From NCBI GenBank assembly GCA_009733775.1, contig WOGZ01000001.1, positions 62,001 to 126,000 on the forward strand: a DNA stretch of 64,000 bases, in the 5' to 3' direction. Origin of the DNA: Alectoria sarmentosa (Eukaryota; Ascomycota; Lecanoromycetes; Lecanorales; Parmeliaceae). The notes under the pieces were generated by a model. The model was not told the DNA's origin, did no database searches, and was given only the letters and a program-made list of their open reading frames with translations. Below are positions 11,101-22,932 of the stretch, one piece after another; position 1 is the first letter of the stretch, and the number at the start of each line of letters is the position of its first letter. A program made the translations under genes and the position numbers.

Positions 11101-12229
11101 ATGACTACCCAGTCGCAACCTTTAGAATTGCTTCAAAATTATGTAGCAAAGACAAAGGACACAGATTATGGCCTAAAAGCCGCAGATGAAGACGAAGGCT
11201 ACGCAGCCCGTCTTATCAAAACTGTACATTCTCTCCAAAATCAAGTCAAGCAGCATGAAGTAGCTCTGGAGAGTGCAAGTTCACTAGAAACCCAATTGAT
11301 GGTTGATTTGCTCTGCTGACCATTACGGTTAGCTACGTGCAACAGCCCGTACTGCTGTCTCGATTGATGAACCATCTAAAGATTCCCGCCAGCGTCTGCA
11401 GCAGCTTCGAACCATTACAGCCGCCTACAAATCCCTCATTCCCACTGAACCTCTCCTCCCCTCTCCAGCCTCGCCATTACCCGCTCTCCTCGCTCTTCGC
11501 AAGACTCTGAACGTGGCGGACCAGAGCAAAATTGCAATCACAGAGACCAAAGACAATGTTTCCAAGTCTCGAAAACGTCTTCGGCAAGAGGAAGCTGATT
11601 TGAGGGATGCCCGGTCCATCACACAAGCACTCGAGGGAAGGATCGACAAACTCCGATTGGAAAACGAGGAGAATTCGGGAAAGAGTATCGAGGAATTGGC
11701 CAAGACCATGATTCACGAGCAGCAGCAGCGAAAGCGCCACTACATGATGGCCCTCAGAAATTTGGTGCAGGCTTTCAACATATTTGTTGATAAGCAACTG
11801 GCCGCAATGCTTGCAGCTGAAGAGCTTGGTGGTCCTGTGGTAGGCGGCTCGGTAGAAATAGATGAGGAGACTTTGAGGGCAGGCTTCAATCAGCAGGGAA
11901 AAGCGAAAAAGACAGACGCAGATAATGCCAGGACAGAAGCAAAGCGGAAAAAGCGTAATGACGAGATCTGGGGTTGTGACAATGAACAAGGAGAAGAAGG
12001 AGAAGATGGTGCGAAAAGTGAAAAGGAGGCCAGTCTAGCGAATTTCCGATCCCTGACTGAAGATCTTCTGAACGCCGCTGCTGGAGATGAGAACTCAGAC
12101 CCCTACATCAACATTTCGCGAGAGTCGGCGGCTGTTCGGTTTCTGGTCCGAGCAAAGGTCGCGCAATTTCATCCTGATGATGCAAGAAAGCTTCGGCTAG
12201 TAGACTTTGGCCGAAAATGGGACAATTGA
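11101..12229 (+). CDS. Coiled-coil protein, putative CENP-K/Sim4-like kinetochore subunit
   Basis: Two exons separated by a short intron after SSLETQL (about 11299-11333). The N-terminal half has heptad-rich segments (LIKTVHSLQNQVKQHEVALE; ISKSRKRLRQEEADLRDARS; LEGRIDKLRLENEENSGKSI). The end is a compact motif, AAVRFLVRAKVAQFHPDDAR followed by KLRLVDFGRKWDN. I associate the combination of central coiled coil and C-terminal RFLVR...LVDFGR with a conserved fungal protein annotated as an inner-kinetochore (CENP-K/Sim4) component, but this is from memory and should be checked. An acidic/basic low-complexity stretch (DNEQGEEGEDGAKSEKE) precedes the last domain. It converges on the hydrolase gene with only 65 bp between stop codons. 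Confidence 0.6.
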
Positions 12230-12294
12230 CTTTTGACATGATCAGCATTTAGACAACATCAGTTGTACCGTTGAATCTGTCTTACTGGTCCTCG

Positions 12295-14747
12295 CTAATC
12301 AATGACGTCGTCCCTGAGAGCAAATAATTGCTTCATCACCTCATTGCTCTTAGAAAAAAGGGCTTCATGGTATAAGTTGTTCGTCATGAACGTCTTGCAA
12401 TTATTGATCTTTGATGCTGCGTCCTATAAAGATTTCGAAATCAGTATCCCCTCTTGAAGGCAGCAGTCCGAGCAATGAGACAGCTCGAGGGGGTAATCAA
12501 GAGTCTATTGCTCTTGGACTATATCTTGAGGTTCGAAAAGCGTTTTGTAATAGAAAGAGTTCGCTCTGAAAATTTACATACCCTAGAGAGATCAAAGTGC
12601 ACCAACATGTCTTCGATATACACGGCCGAGTATATGGGGACTTCGTTCTTGGCCAGCTGCTGCTCGTCATACAGCTCCGGCCAGTCCTCGGCGTGCGCAA
12701 GCAAATCAGCTGTCTCTTGGAGCTCGCGAAGCTCATCGTAGTCTTTGAACATGTCTCGGAAAATCTATATGAAGGCCTTAGCTGACCCTGCTGAGGAGTG
12801 CGGCGAATCCTTGGTTTCTAAGCTTGCAATCGTTTGCTTACCATCTCGCCTGTAAAGAGCACTGGCTCTGGACCGTCTACAGATACCCTCTGGAAGTTAG
12901 GCAACTGCGACATCACGCGATCTGCGGACCATCGGGTTGGACGCCTCCATATCGTCAGCGAAACATGGGGACTGGGGGAATATTTTTATACCCTCTTGCA
13001 TATATTGGCTCGTGAACTAATGCAGACAGTGGCATTGTATCAAATGGCAGCATTCCATCAAATGCTGCAAGTGTGGGTCTAGTGAAGAAGCCAAACTCTT
13101 CGTGTTCTCAGGGTCTCAGCGTGCATCCTTGGAAACAGGACACAAGATATAGCACGAGTAGTGTTGAAACATCTTTTACGACTATTGTTTGTTACGGGAT
13201 ACGAAAGGGATGACTGAACAGGAGACTCACGGTTCAAGTCGCTCGTGAAGCGACATATCATTTCTTTCAAGCTCAATCAGCTAGAAATTAGCCGCTAGGA
13301 CAGCACTTACCATGTACAGTGTCCATGGTGCCTGTTCTGAGGTCAGCTATATCCAAAACTTTGAGATGCGACCGGAGTGACCGTGGAATCCGAAATACAC
13401 CCCAAGCTGGCGTAATCGCAGCACAGAAAAGTTCCCTCCGCTCGGGAGTATAACATGTTCCTTCTGGATGTACCGGATGATATCCTTGACTCGGTGGACG
13501 TCTTCTTTGTACTTCTCATAATACACTTTATTCCTTTCGGCTAGCCTACCTACTCCACGTTGGCTCGTATCCAATCTTTACAAGGGCCAAAACTAACGAA
13601 ATTGGTATTTGTATATTATATCCGGTTCCTTTACCAAGGGAGGAAGACCAGCACTGATGAAGACTGATCTATCGTTAAAGTAGGTCAGCCATTGACGAGC
13701 GGCAGAAATACCTTCTTGGAGTCCTCCTGGACTGCGGACGTTATCATCAATAATGGTAACAGCCGTCGCATGGATGATGGATGTCGAAATACCCACAACT
13801 TCGAGAGGTAGGTCCCACAGCAGAAGCCACCGAAGCTCACGCCCATAATCGACCATTTCTTCTCTTCTGCCGGATATGTCGCTGTCAAAGTGTTGCGAAC
13901 TGCCTCGCAATCCATGACTGAAGCATGCTATTAATCATGCCTGAAACTCTACTGAAACTCGCTAGATAGACTTACCAATGCTGTCTGCCCTGAAGTTTTT
14001 AAGCAATGCCGCTTGCTTTGCAGGTCCGCCTTCAGTTGCGAGGGTTCTCGCTGTGACCGTACTACTCAAACCAGTGCCTTAGAATAGAGCGAGTCAGCTC
14101 CGGGTAAGAAAACCTAGAGATCTGGAGGCATCTGGATACCGCGCTGATCCAAGAATAGAATCTAACTTGTTTGAGAGAGAGCTCTAAAAACCTCAGAGCG
14201 ATACAAACCTGATACCCCTTGTCAAGGATAATATCGGTCCATGGATAATATTGCGGGCTTTTACAAGGCATGCCGGGTCCACCTGGGGACGAGTAAGCGT
14301 TTTCACTCAGGTAGGGGGGGATAAGGATATAACATACCCTGCAGAAAGAGGACTGTACAATAATCATGAGTCAATAGCACACAAAACTCTTGAAGTGGCA
14401 GGACGTATACGCCATGGAGGCTGCTTTATCGTCTTTTTACTTGTATCTACTGGCTTCTCAAAGCGTTCCGCACTTCTGGCAAACAGACATAGATTACCCT
14501 CTTGCGGTTTGGAGTAATTCTTTGGTACTTCGAAGAAAAGTTCAGAGACACTAAGCTTTCCTAGAGATTGCATATGAGTGTGTGATAAATAATGATGGGC
14601 TTTCCCCGCACCTGGCATCTGGTGGGTTCTCTTCCCCAGGAGCTTTGCTGCACGAGGCGTATTGCCTTGAAGAGATTCTCCTGTATTCTGCACAGGCAGC
14701 GTTTGCTCTTGGCTTTCCATTGTAAGATCTTCCTTCTCTGCATTCAT
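12295..14747 (-). CDS. Alpha/beta hydrolase, prolyl-aminopeptidase (proline iminopeptidase) type
   Basis: Intron-rich gene (about ten exons, all introns roughly 47-70 nt). Starting at ATG 14747, conserved pieces read in order: LSVSELFFEVPKNYSKP, WLLFLQGGPGMPCKSPQYYP (oxyanion-hole HGGPG-like), LFLDQRGTGLSSTVTARTLA, MDCEAVRNTLTATYP, WSIMGVSFGGFCCGTYLSKF (nucleophile elbow GVSFGG), VFISAGLPPLV, RRLAERNKVYYEKYKEDVHR, WSADRVMSQLPNFQ, LFTGEM, MFKDYDELRELQETADLLA, IYSAVYIEDMLVHFDLSR, and a last exon ending LRDDVID at TAG 12295. This is the MEROPS S33 pattern: removal of N-terminal proline from peptides, probably cytosolic since no signal peptide is visible. The LDQRGTG and GxSxG motifs are intact, so activity is plausible. 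Confidence 0.85.
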
Positions 14748-14965
14748 CTTGATGACCCTTCACACAACAATGAGTTGTTAGATAGTGTAATACTTTACGA
14801 TAGCGATTATATAGTGCATAAATAAAATACAGTACTAGTATCAAGATGAGTCACCGTGAGTAAGGTTCTGAGTTCCTTCAAATCATCTCCATCTTTCACA
14901 GAATCCGATAACCATGATAATCAGGCAATCTACCATCTTTAAACATACACCTCTACGATCGAAAT

Positions 14966-16663
14966 ATGGATGACATAGCGATATCTTTAGAGGTGAGCAG
15001 CTTTTTGTCTTTCTTCTGCGGTCTATTTGTTACTAATGGGTGTCTGCAGAAAGAGTACTGTCCGCCTTTAGATTCCTCGCTATTCTATTCCTTCTTCTCG
15101 GAGTATCTCGATAAAGAGGTGTCGCTCAATAGACTGCGCGACAGATTGAATACCGTGAAAGATCTCACCTTGGCAACGGACGATGCGGGATTTGATCCCT
15201 CGGGAACCAGTGGCTTTCACGATGACACAGATTCACGTGAGTCGTCTGAGCGAGCGCAGTCATGGCATGGAGACGTCTTGTCCGAGTCGACGGAGGACAC
15301 AGACCTCACCAGTGTGTCCCAGGCCTTGGAGTCGATGAATTTTGGAGATAGTACAGTAGAGGATAGGCGAGCAGATGGGATGGACCTGAATAAAGAGCAG
15401 TATGACAGAAGAATTGAAGAGCTTTCGTTTGAGGACAAGGCCAGGGAAATAAAGGAAATAATTCCTGGAGCGAAAGACTTTGACATCAGCTACACCCTGA
15501 AGAAATATGACAATAATTTCGTCGAAGCACTATACGACTTGTTAAATCAGAACTTTCTAGAGAAAGGAGGCATCAATGGAGAAGAGAAACTTTCAAAAAA
15601 GGGCATCGAGGCTTTCACGGGACCTGCAATGAGCAAGCGAGAGCGTACAGCCTTAAAGGAAAAGAAGAAGCGGGAGAATAAGAAACTACTCCGTCGAACA
15701 AGCTCTACACCAAAATTGGACTCAACCTACGACAATCCTTTGTCTTCTAATCAATGGCGACGAGTAGATGAAGTTGTTAAATTTCTTGATAATCGGACAT
15801 ATATTTCTCCCGAGTTCATACGCTCTACCTACCACAACAGCGGTGCCACGCTCTCCTCCACAATTGCTGCTCTTTGTGCGTCGAAAGACCGTGAAGTCTA
15901 CTCCAATCCCTACCTGCCAGACGCATCTCTTGCTACAATCGAAGCACACGCCAAAGAGCTCGCCATGGAATTCCCCCATCGTGTCCAATATCCGCAAGCC
16001 CAAGCTCTCATCAAGCTGACGTACCCGTCTACTACGTCCGCTCGAGAGCTGGCACTTGCACTGACGTCTTCACCGAACGTCCCATCGACCTCAACAATAA
16101 TACCCCACTACATCCTGCGCCCTCCCTCTCCTCCCTCGTCCTCTCCATGCACGCCCTCTTCCCCAAGTTCCTACGTCCCCCTCTCCGACTCCAGAGCCGC
16201 TATCCTCGCCACAAACCGCTCAAATGCCCACGCACAATCCCGATCCGCCTCTCGTAAAGCCAAATCAGACCATCTTATGGGCGGCGCCGCATCGCACTAC
16301 AGCTCCATCGGTCGCGACGCCGCTGCCGCTCTACGTCAAAACGAGGCAGCCCGCGCGGACGCGCAAGTGTCCTCGCAGTCAAAACCTGGAGAGGTGGATC
16401 TGCATGGTCTGAACGTCAAAGACGCGGTGAGGGTTTCGAGGGACAGGGTTGAGGCGTGGTGGGAGAGCGAAGGGAGAGAATGGGCACGAGCGGGGAAGGT
16501 GATGAATGGTATCGGTTTGAGTATAATCACAGGACTAGGCCGTCACAGTGCTGGAGGTAAGGCCGTACTCGGACCAGCGGTGGGTAGGATGTTGAATGAT
16601 GAGGGGTGGAAGGTTCAAGTCGGGGAGGGGGTGGTACAGGTTGTGGGGAGAGCGAGGAGGTAA
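14966..16663 (+). CDS. CUE-Smr domain protein (Cue2-like endonuclease)
   Basis: After removal of a 57-nt in-frame intron (14993-15049, GTGAGC...CTGCAG) the protein is about 546 residues, beginning MDDIAISLE-KEYCPPLDSS. A CUE domain lies near residues 150-195 (AREIKEIIPGAKDFDISYTL followed by KKYDNNFVEALYDLLNQNF). A DUF1771-like helix (HLMGGAASHYSSIGRDAAAA) sits near 425-460. The C-terminal Smr domain has VDLHGLNVKDAVRVSRDRVE, ITGLGRHSAGGKAVLGPAVG and the final beta strand WKVQVGEGVVQVVGR. Smr proteins of this architecture (yeast Cue2) cleave mRNA at collided ribosomes during no-go decay. The catalytic DLHG motif and the GxGxHS-like loop (here GLGRHS) are present. Confidence 0.9.
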   Translation: MDDIAISLEVSSFLSFFCGLFVTNGCLQKEYCPPLDSSLFYSFFSEYLDKEVSLNRLRDRLNTVKDLTLATDDAGFDPSGTSGFHDDTDSRESSERAQSWHGDVLSESTEDTDLTSVSQALESMNFGDSTVEDRRADGMDLNKEQYDRRIEELSFEDKAREIKEIIPGAKDFDISYTLKKYDNNFVEALYDLLNQNFLEKGGINGEEKLSKKGIEAFTGPAMSKRERTALKEKKKRENKKLLRRTSSTPKLDSTYDNPLSSNQWRRVDEVVKFLDNRTYISPEFIRSTYHNSGATLSSTIAALCASKDREVYSNPYLPDASLATIEAHAKELAMEFPHRVQYPQAQALIKLTYPSTTSARELALALTSSPNVPSTSTIIPHYILRPPSPPSSSPCTPSSPSSYVPLSDSRAAILATNRSNAHAQSRSASRKAKSDHLMGGAASHYSSIGRDAAAALRQNEAARADAQVSSQSKPGEVDLHGLNVKDAVRVSRDRVEAWWESEGREWARAGKVMNGIGLSIITGLGRHSAGGKAVLGPAVGRMLNDEGWKVQVGEGVVQVVGRARR

Positions 16664-17310
16664 TGTTTCTGTTGATACTGTCATTTTCGAGGACTTGTTT
16701 GATTTTCATTGTAATTAGTCGCGGTGCGTGAGGTCATTTGGATACCACGGTTTGAGGCTGATGTTTGTTTGGATACGAGGCCTGATTTATTGGGATATCC
16801 GTGTCATTGGCTTCGCCATCTGGATACGATAGGATATATACCCAGAGCTGACATGTCATCATAAACAACGAGTCAAGACATCAGCAATGGTTCATGATAC
16901 ACATCCTTGGAACCTTGTGTTTTGAATGGTTCTAACCCTCAAGCTTCACTCCTTTCTTCAAACAGCTCCCTCTGCAAGACATTTCGACAGGGAGGTTCTT
17001 CGAAAGTGTCTCCTTGGCGAGCAGTGGCCGCAGAAGCATTATACCGTAAGCTCTTCAAGCTATTGAGAATATCAATTGAATGGGGAATGAGCTCTGGGTA
17101 GCAGTACATTGGCTGGAGGATTGTTCCGTCAAGAACATCCCTCGTTACCTCGAGAACATCAAAGGCTGTTCCAGGAATTACAACTCACAGTGAGTTGCGA
17201 AAAATTTACTCTACAAAATAAGGTAGTACTTATTGACACTGCCCTCTCTTTGCGTTCTGAAGTCATCCGATTCCCCTCTTCCTGCTATTAGTCACCCTCA
17301 CACTCTAACC
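16664..17310. other. Intergenic region between convergent genes, no gene seen
   Basis: The 650 bp between the convergent CUE-Smr and calpain genes. Three short plus-strand frames here have no recognisable motif. It should contain both polyadenylation regions. Confidence 0.45.
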
Positions 17311-20300
17311 TCACTTCACGTTTCCTTCCACTTCTCCACTGGCCCCCTTACTCGCATCGTCCAAATCCAACGTCTCTTCCTCCTGTCTCGGCCTAATGGT
17401 CTCGATAGAGCACGCTCCGACTTTGGAAAAGACTCTCAACCCAACGACACACACTGCGTTCCAAGGATCATTCTCAAATTCTGCGTTTTCTTCGCCTCCA
17501 TCCCCTGGGGAAGCTTCGTCTTCTGCACCAACGTCGTCCGTTTGGGCGGGAAAGTCGAGGACGCTATCGATGGAACTGTCGAAAGAAGCATCGCTGTCGT
17601 ACTGGTAGTCGTCGATGGGCGCAAGTGTGGAGGGAGCAGCGACGGATGGAGGAGGGGCTTCGCTCGTGGGAGCAGGGGTCCCGTTGACCGTGACCGAGGG
17701 GATCGACTTCAGTGCTGCTTCGAACTGTTGGAACTTCGGGGTAGCTGAATCATCTGTCGACGTGGTTGTATCCTTCTCTTCCGTCTGGTGAGCAACAGGC
17801 TTGTTCTCTGCCTGAGTCCTATTGGTGGGCTCCGGGTCCTCAGGTATGGTTCCAAGAGGAGCTCCACCAGTAGGCTTGGCCTCATCAGCTTTGGCTTCGC
17901 CCGGAGGTTCCGACGAGGAAGCTGGGTCTGGAGTCGGCTCGCCAGTCTTGCCTTCTGTTGCACCGGCTGCGGCTTCCTTCTCAATCTCGCCTTCAACTCC
18001 TGCGGCTGCCGTGGTGCCATCAACAGCTCCAGGGGCAACAGCTTGACCAATTTGAGCAGCTGCGGCATCACCAGCAACAGATCCTTCAGCCATCTCAGCT
18101 CCTTTACGGTTTTCGGCCTTCTTGCGCTCATACTCTTCTCTTTTCTTGGCGTGGCGCTTCTCTCGGGCCTTCTCCCTCTTTCCACGTTGCCAGTCCTTGA
18201 GCATATCTTCACGTCTCGTCGCATACTGCTTCCTCTTCTCAGCAGCTTTTTTCTTCATTTCTCGGTCCTGGCGCTCTTGCTTTTCAGCCTCGGTCTCTCT
18301 GATCTCTCCCTTGGCATGAGCAAGATCATAGGCAAGTCCTGTTTGAATCAACTTGTTCTGCCTCAATTTGACATTCTTTCTGATGATGTCCTCGGGGGTA
18401 TCCTCGTCCTGATAGCGCCGAGCAGTGATCTTCATAAGCACAGAATAAGTTCCGGGGTCCAATTCCAAGTCCGTGCTGACCGAGCGGCTCATGGAGTAAT
18501 TACCATGGCTACGAACAATGTAGTCCTGCTCGCCGTCTTTGTCTAGTCTGAAATGCAACTGGAAGGTATACTGCCCTTCCAAACCCTTGTAATAGCGGTC
18601 ATCCAATTGAGACAAGACGATTACAACAGGGCTTCGCTTTGTGAGCGTAACGCTGAATTTGGTCTTATTATAGTCTGCACTCCAAGGAACGTCGACTGTC
18701 GTCCACTGCTGAGTGATCTGCCAATCCGACCCGAAAAGCCGAGTTCTATTAAAGCTCGAATATTCGCGCAGAAGGTCCTCATAGGAAATCCAGAACTGTC
18801 CGTCATCGCCAAATCGGTGATTCAACAATTCCATCCATTCTGGAGTCCACTGCTCAGAACCGTCACTCCAAGCACCTCTCCATTCACCCTCGCCCCAAGG
18901 ATTTCGCACTTTCAACAGTCTATGCCCCTTGATCTCTCTAGCTTCCATGATCGAATACGCATGCATGCGTACGATATTTTCTCTTGCGCCATATGCAGAT
19001 GCGATATCTGATCCTTGCCATTTGTCGAAAGTGCCCGTAGAGCAGCTGAATAAGAATTCATCGTTCACTTTCATGATCTCCTCAGACCAGAATTTATTTT
19101 TATTGAGAATGTCTGTTGTGAAAAGTTCAGTAGTTACGCCCCCGGTTAGGTCCTCGATAGCTTCACTGCATCATGTCAGCAACCGAGTCCAGTAGGGTTG
19201 AGGAAACACAATTACCCAGTAAAGCCACCATCAATGGCACTGTAGTCCCCATGTGCTTTGGCGAATGCTTTTTCTAGCAATGGTAGCCATGTCTCATTCT
19301 CACTGTTACACTGGGCGAAGTAGAGAGCTTTGGAACCGATTTGGTTCGCCTTTCGATAATTCTCTTCGACATCACGTCTATTGACCATCCAGAAAACTCG
19401 CTTTTCCTCGTCTAAACTTTCCCACCAATCGGAGGCGATGAGGTAGAGCTTGTCATCGATTATGGTTTGAATCCATTCCCCGTCTGAGCTAAATTAGCCT
19501 CGTCGCTGCGAGACAAGAGCGATTTGAACCCACCTCGATGGAACACAAAGCCTGGATTATGATTTCGGAGTCAATCTTGCTTGTTCAAGGAGGTATGACG
19601 AGCCTTGAAACACATCTAGAGAGTGAACGATCCCAAGACATGTCTCAAGACTCAACATTTGGTTCAAAAGAGGAAACATGGACTCCGAAAATACGTACCA
19701 AATACGCCCACCTCCTCATCACGAGTAACGCATATCTTGTCGACCAAGTCTTTCTTGTTGCAAAGGGCACACAGTGCAGATAAGAACCAGCAGTCGCCGT
19801 TGAACCCCTGACGAACATCACTAGCGGTAGCACCTTCTTCAAAGAACACGGGGTCTTCGAAGATATCCTAAGACATGTCATGAATAGGATCGCCCGAGAT
19901 TTGTACTTAGGATATAGGGCGCTTACTGAAATTCGTTTCACTGATCTGGGGTAAGCCTTGTCTGAAACCTCGCCCAGAGCATCCAAGCAGTCTCTTCGTT
20001 TCCACTTCAGGTCGAACTCGATATCGAAATGAGGATCGCGGTACTTGTGATTTACACGTCGACACTCCTTCGCTATCTTCTCTACAGCATGTTTGCATTC
20101 CGCAGCTGCTTGATCGTAAGACCTTACAGCAATTTGACAGTTGACGACGCCCTTGGTACTCCTGGAGGCTTTGGTCTTGGCGTATATATCGGCGGGGAGG
20201 ATGCTGTGTACCTTGCCAGGGAACTTGGTGGTGAACTAGGCGCTAGCGATGAGCGCGATGCATGGACGAAACGAGAGGTACGTACCTTCTTCCAGAATTC

Positions 20301-20411
20301 GTCCACGCCCCTCTGAGGCAGCTGTTTTCTCACTTTGACAGAAGACTCCTGTACAGACTGAGATGTTGGCTGGGGAATCTCGAAGTCTGCAGCCTCGCGG
20401 TGGTCACTCAT
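17311..20411 (-). CDS. Calpain-family cysteine protease
   Basis: Multi-exon protein of roughly 880 residues. Exon 1 starts MSDHREAADFEIPQPTSQSV and reaches DEFWKK. After a 50-nt intron comes FTTKFPGKVHSILPADIYAK and AVEKIAKECRRVNHKYRDPH. The protease core has QGFNGDCWFLSALCALCNKK (catalytic Cys), MHAYSIMEAREIKGHRLLKV (catalytic His) and RNPWGEGEWRGAWSDGSEQW (catalytic Asn), so the triad is complete. A C2-like beta domain follows (FSVTLTKRSPVVIVLSQLDD). The tail is a long basic coiled coil rich in Lys/Arg/Glu and then an Ala/Glu/Thr/Pro-rich disordered end stopping at 17311. It lacks a visible MIT domain, so it is probably not PalB/Rim13. An introner-like element (19552-19698) splits VGVFG|FVFHR. 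Confidence 0.88.
19552..19698 (-). mobile_element. Introner-like element, family 2 (calpain gene)
   Basis: A 147-nt phase-1 intron, donor GTACGT, acceptor AATCCAG, splitting TTT G|GC TTT in the calpain core. It is about 94% identical by eye to the BTB-gene intron 7643-7788. A perfect 10-bp terminal inverted repeat (TTTCGGAGTC with GACTCCGAAA) overlaps the TTGAC branch site. Confidence 0.88.
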
Positions 20412-21405
20412 GTCGTCAGCGTGCGAGGGAAGCAACAGACCTTGCTGGCTCAGGGACGTGTTGTGTAGTGAGGATTAAGCGGATATCTCGAAAGATATAT
20501 ACGCCAGAGGTAGGCGTCAAGGCTGCTGGAAGGAGAGTCGTAGCTTCGAGGAGCCTTTGGTGAGCGCCGCAATACATCAGGCCTCCCACCCAGACCGGGG
20601 GACATGGTCATCAACAAGCACCAGAAGCTTCTGCTTTGCAATGGGCTAAAGCCCGAGAGCTGAAGATTCATGCGGCTCAAAGCGCCCCTAGAGAGAGCTA
20701 CATAATCAGCCTGCATGAGCCGATCTGCAAGCCACAGCGGAACCCTGTTTCACCCAGCGACGGACACAGGGCTGAGTTCTGAGCTGCACAGAAATTAATA
20801 CCTGAGTGTTGACAAACTTCGAACGTCGGTGTCCATGGTCTTGGAGAAGTGTGTTCTTGTTAGCTCTATACCCTTTCAGCGAGTGGGAAACCTCATGCTT
20901 TTGGAAGATATGCATCTTCCGTAGCAGTTTGATACTCGGCCCTCGATATTACTGCGCAACTCGCAGTGGATGGCATGGCTGCTAGTGGGAGAAGAGGCCT
21001 TAAATTTTGGGGGTAATGTTGCATCGATGATCCATGTAAAGTGCACCAGGAAGCATTTAAGGTCTTGGAAGACATCTTTCGTATGTAGCCGAGCTCGTGA
21101 CAAAAGCTTGGTGCATCAGCATCTTGAGCCTGGGCAAGCAATCTATTTTGAGCCTTCTCTAACCCAACGTGCAAAGCCAACACTGCCAATTTCCAACCAG
21201 CTGCACTGATATGATACATAGCAAAGCAATGTAGAGATATACGACTTGCTTGCCTTTCATAAAGATGCCATCATGTTCTCGAAACCTGCAAATGCACAGC
21301 GCTATAACCTCATAACGCCAACCCCTCACGGCCAATGACCATGCGAACGGGACCAAACATGAAGCGTGTCTTCATCCCTAGGCCTCACCAACAAGCCGGC
21401 CTTGA
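20412..21405. other. Intergenic region, no recognisable gene
   Basis: About 1 kb between the calpain start and the CDK stop. Short frames (up to 108 codons) have no motif, no consistent splice partners, and read as non-coding. It holds the calpain promoter and CDK 3' region. Confidence 0.45.
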
Positions 21406-22602
21406 TCAGTGAAATCCATTGGTGCCCCTCCCTCTGCCAGAGTATGCCGAGCTCCCAGCCTCAAAATAGGGATGCGCGCAAGCTTGTTTTGCAGAGATAC
21501 GGCCGGCTGGATCGTAGACGAGCATAGCATCAAGAAGGTCAAGTCCATTCTCGTCCAATCCATTAACGAGGGCTCTTGATGGGTCTCGGGACCACTTTGG
21601 GAACGATGGTTTGAAGTCAGGGAAGGAAGTCACGCCAGGCCAGTCCTGGTCAGTAGGAGTCCCCAGAAGTCTAGCAGATGTAAGTATCGGGTCCTCAGGC
21701 TGTCAATCATTGCAAGGAGTACTCACCGGAATATTTTGAATATCTCATCGATCTCTGAGTCGCCGGGGAACAGGGGCCTTCGCGTGCACATTTCTGCAAA
21801 TATACAGCCAACAGACCACATATCGACACCAGTTGAGTATTGACGACCACCGAGTAGAATTTCCGGAGATCGGTACCAAAGAGTGACCACCTGCATGAGC
21901 GTAGATCAGTATCGTGAATCTCGTGCAGACATTCCGGCCTTGCTCACCTCGTGTGTGTATGTGCGCAATGGTACACCGAATGCGCGCGCCAGACCAAAAT
22001 CAGCGAGTTTCAGATTTCCGTCACGGTCAATGAGCAAGTTCTGAGGCTTCAAGTCCCGATGTAACACTCGATGACTATGACAGTATCTCACGCCCTCGAT
22101 AAGTTGGCTCATAAATTTTTTGACCATGGCATCACCGAGACCTAATCTCCCCAAATCCGCTCCTGAGCCTTCTGGGAATGCCTTTGCCTTGCCTCCATCA
22201 CTGACCGGAAGTGCTTCCATGTATTTTTTCAGATCAAGATCTAGATATTCGAAGACCAGGTACAGCTTATGGCCATCCGCGTGCACGATGTTGAGCAAGC
22301 GGACAATGTTTGGATCATTCATCTCTTTCAACAACGATATCTCGCGGATGGCGGTACTAGGCACACCTTCATCCTCTGCCTCCAGACGAATCTTCTTCAG
22401 CGCAACGATGCGGGTAGGATGTGTAAGGTCGCGAGCTTTGTAGACGACACCGTAGGTTCCTGTCAAGATTTCCATTAGCGCATGTCAATGGCAGCTTCAT
22501 GACACATTTGGTCCAACCAAACTTGGACTTCACGAGCCAGAAGTGAGCACACATTATTTACTTACCCTCTCCAATCTTCTCAATCTTCTGGTAATTCTCC
22601 AT
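21406..22602 (-). CDS. CDK1: Cyclin-dependent kinase 1 (Cdc2/Cdc28/NimX)
   Basis: Master cell-cycle Ser/Thr kinase of about 320 residues. Exon 1 encodes MENYQKIEKIGEG. The next exons give TYGVVYKARDLTHPTRIVALKKIRLE (Gly loop and catalytic Lys; Thr-Tyr inhibitory site of the GEGTYG loop), the signature GVPSTAIREISLLKEMND (PSTAIRE), HRDLKPQNLLID (catalytic loop), LADFGLARAFGVPLRTYTHE with the activating T-loop Thr, then VVTLWYRSPEILLGGRQYST, DMWSVGCIFAEM, GTPTDQDWPGV and a short C-tail ending GTNGFH at TGA 21406. An insert after the LYLVFEYLDLDLKKYMEAL segment (rich in Gly, Leu) is usual in filamentous fungi. It binds cyclins and Cks and acts in nucleus and cytoplasm. It is divergent from the ALKBH1-like gene, with 330 bp between the start codons. 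Confidence 0.95.
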
Positions 22603-22932
22603 CTTGCTTGGGGATGCCGTTGTGTACCCTGAAGGTCACTCGCGATCAAAGCTATTGGTAATTAGGAGCGGCGACTGTCAAATAGCGACCGAATCCATAT
22701 GTATGAAGAGCTGTTGATTAGTAGACGCGGACTGATCGAATTGTAACTGTTGGTACTGTATCAGTGTGCAGCTTGAATACCCCTCGGCACTTTGTAAACA
22801 CAGACAGGGATCACGCGCTAGCGATAGACCGAGATTTTTCGGCGCGTTGCAGTCACAAACTCGGAAATTTTGCGTCGAAAGCCAATTTCTCAGTTCTCAC
22901 AATCTCGTACCGATGAATGACCATCGACTACG

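Noticed and set aside
17788..18546. 252-codon plus-strand frame inside the calpain gene
   Set aside because: It is antisense to the low-complexity basic tail of the calpain; the Ser/Leu-rich composition is the mirror of that tail.
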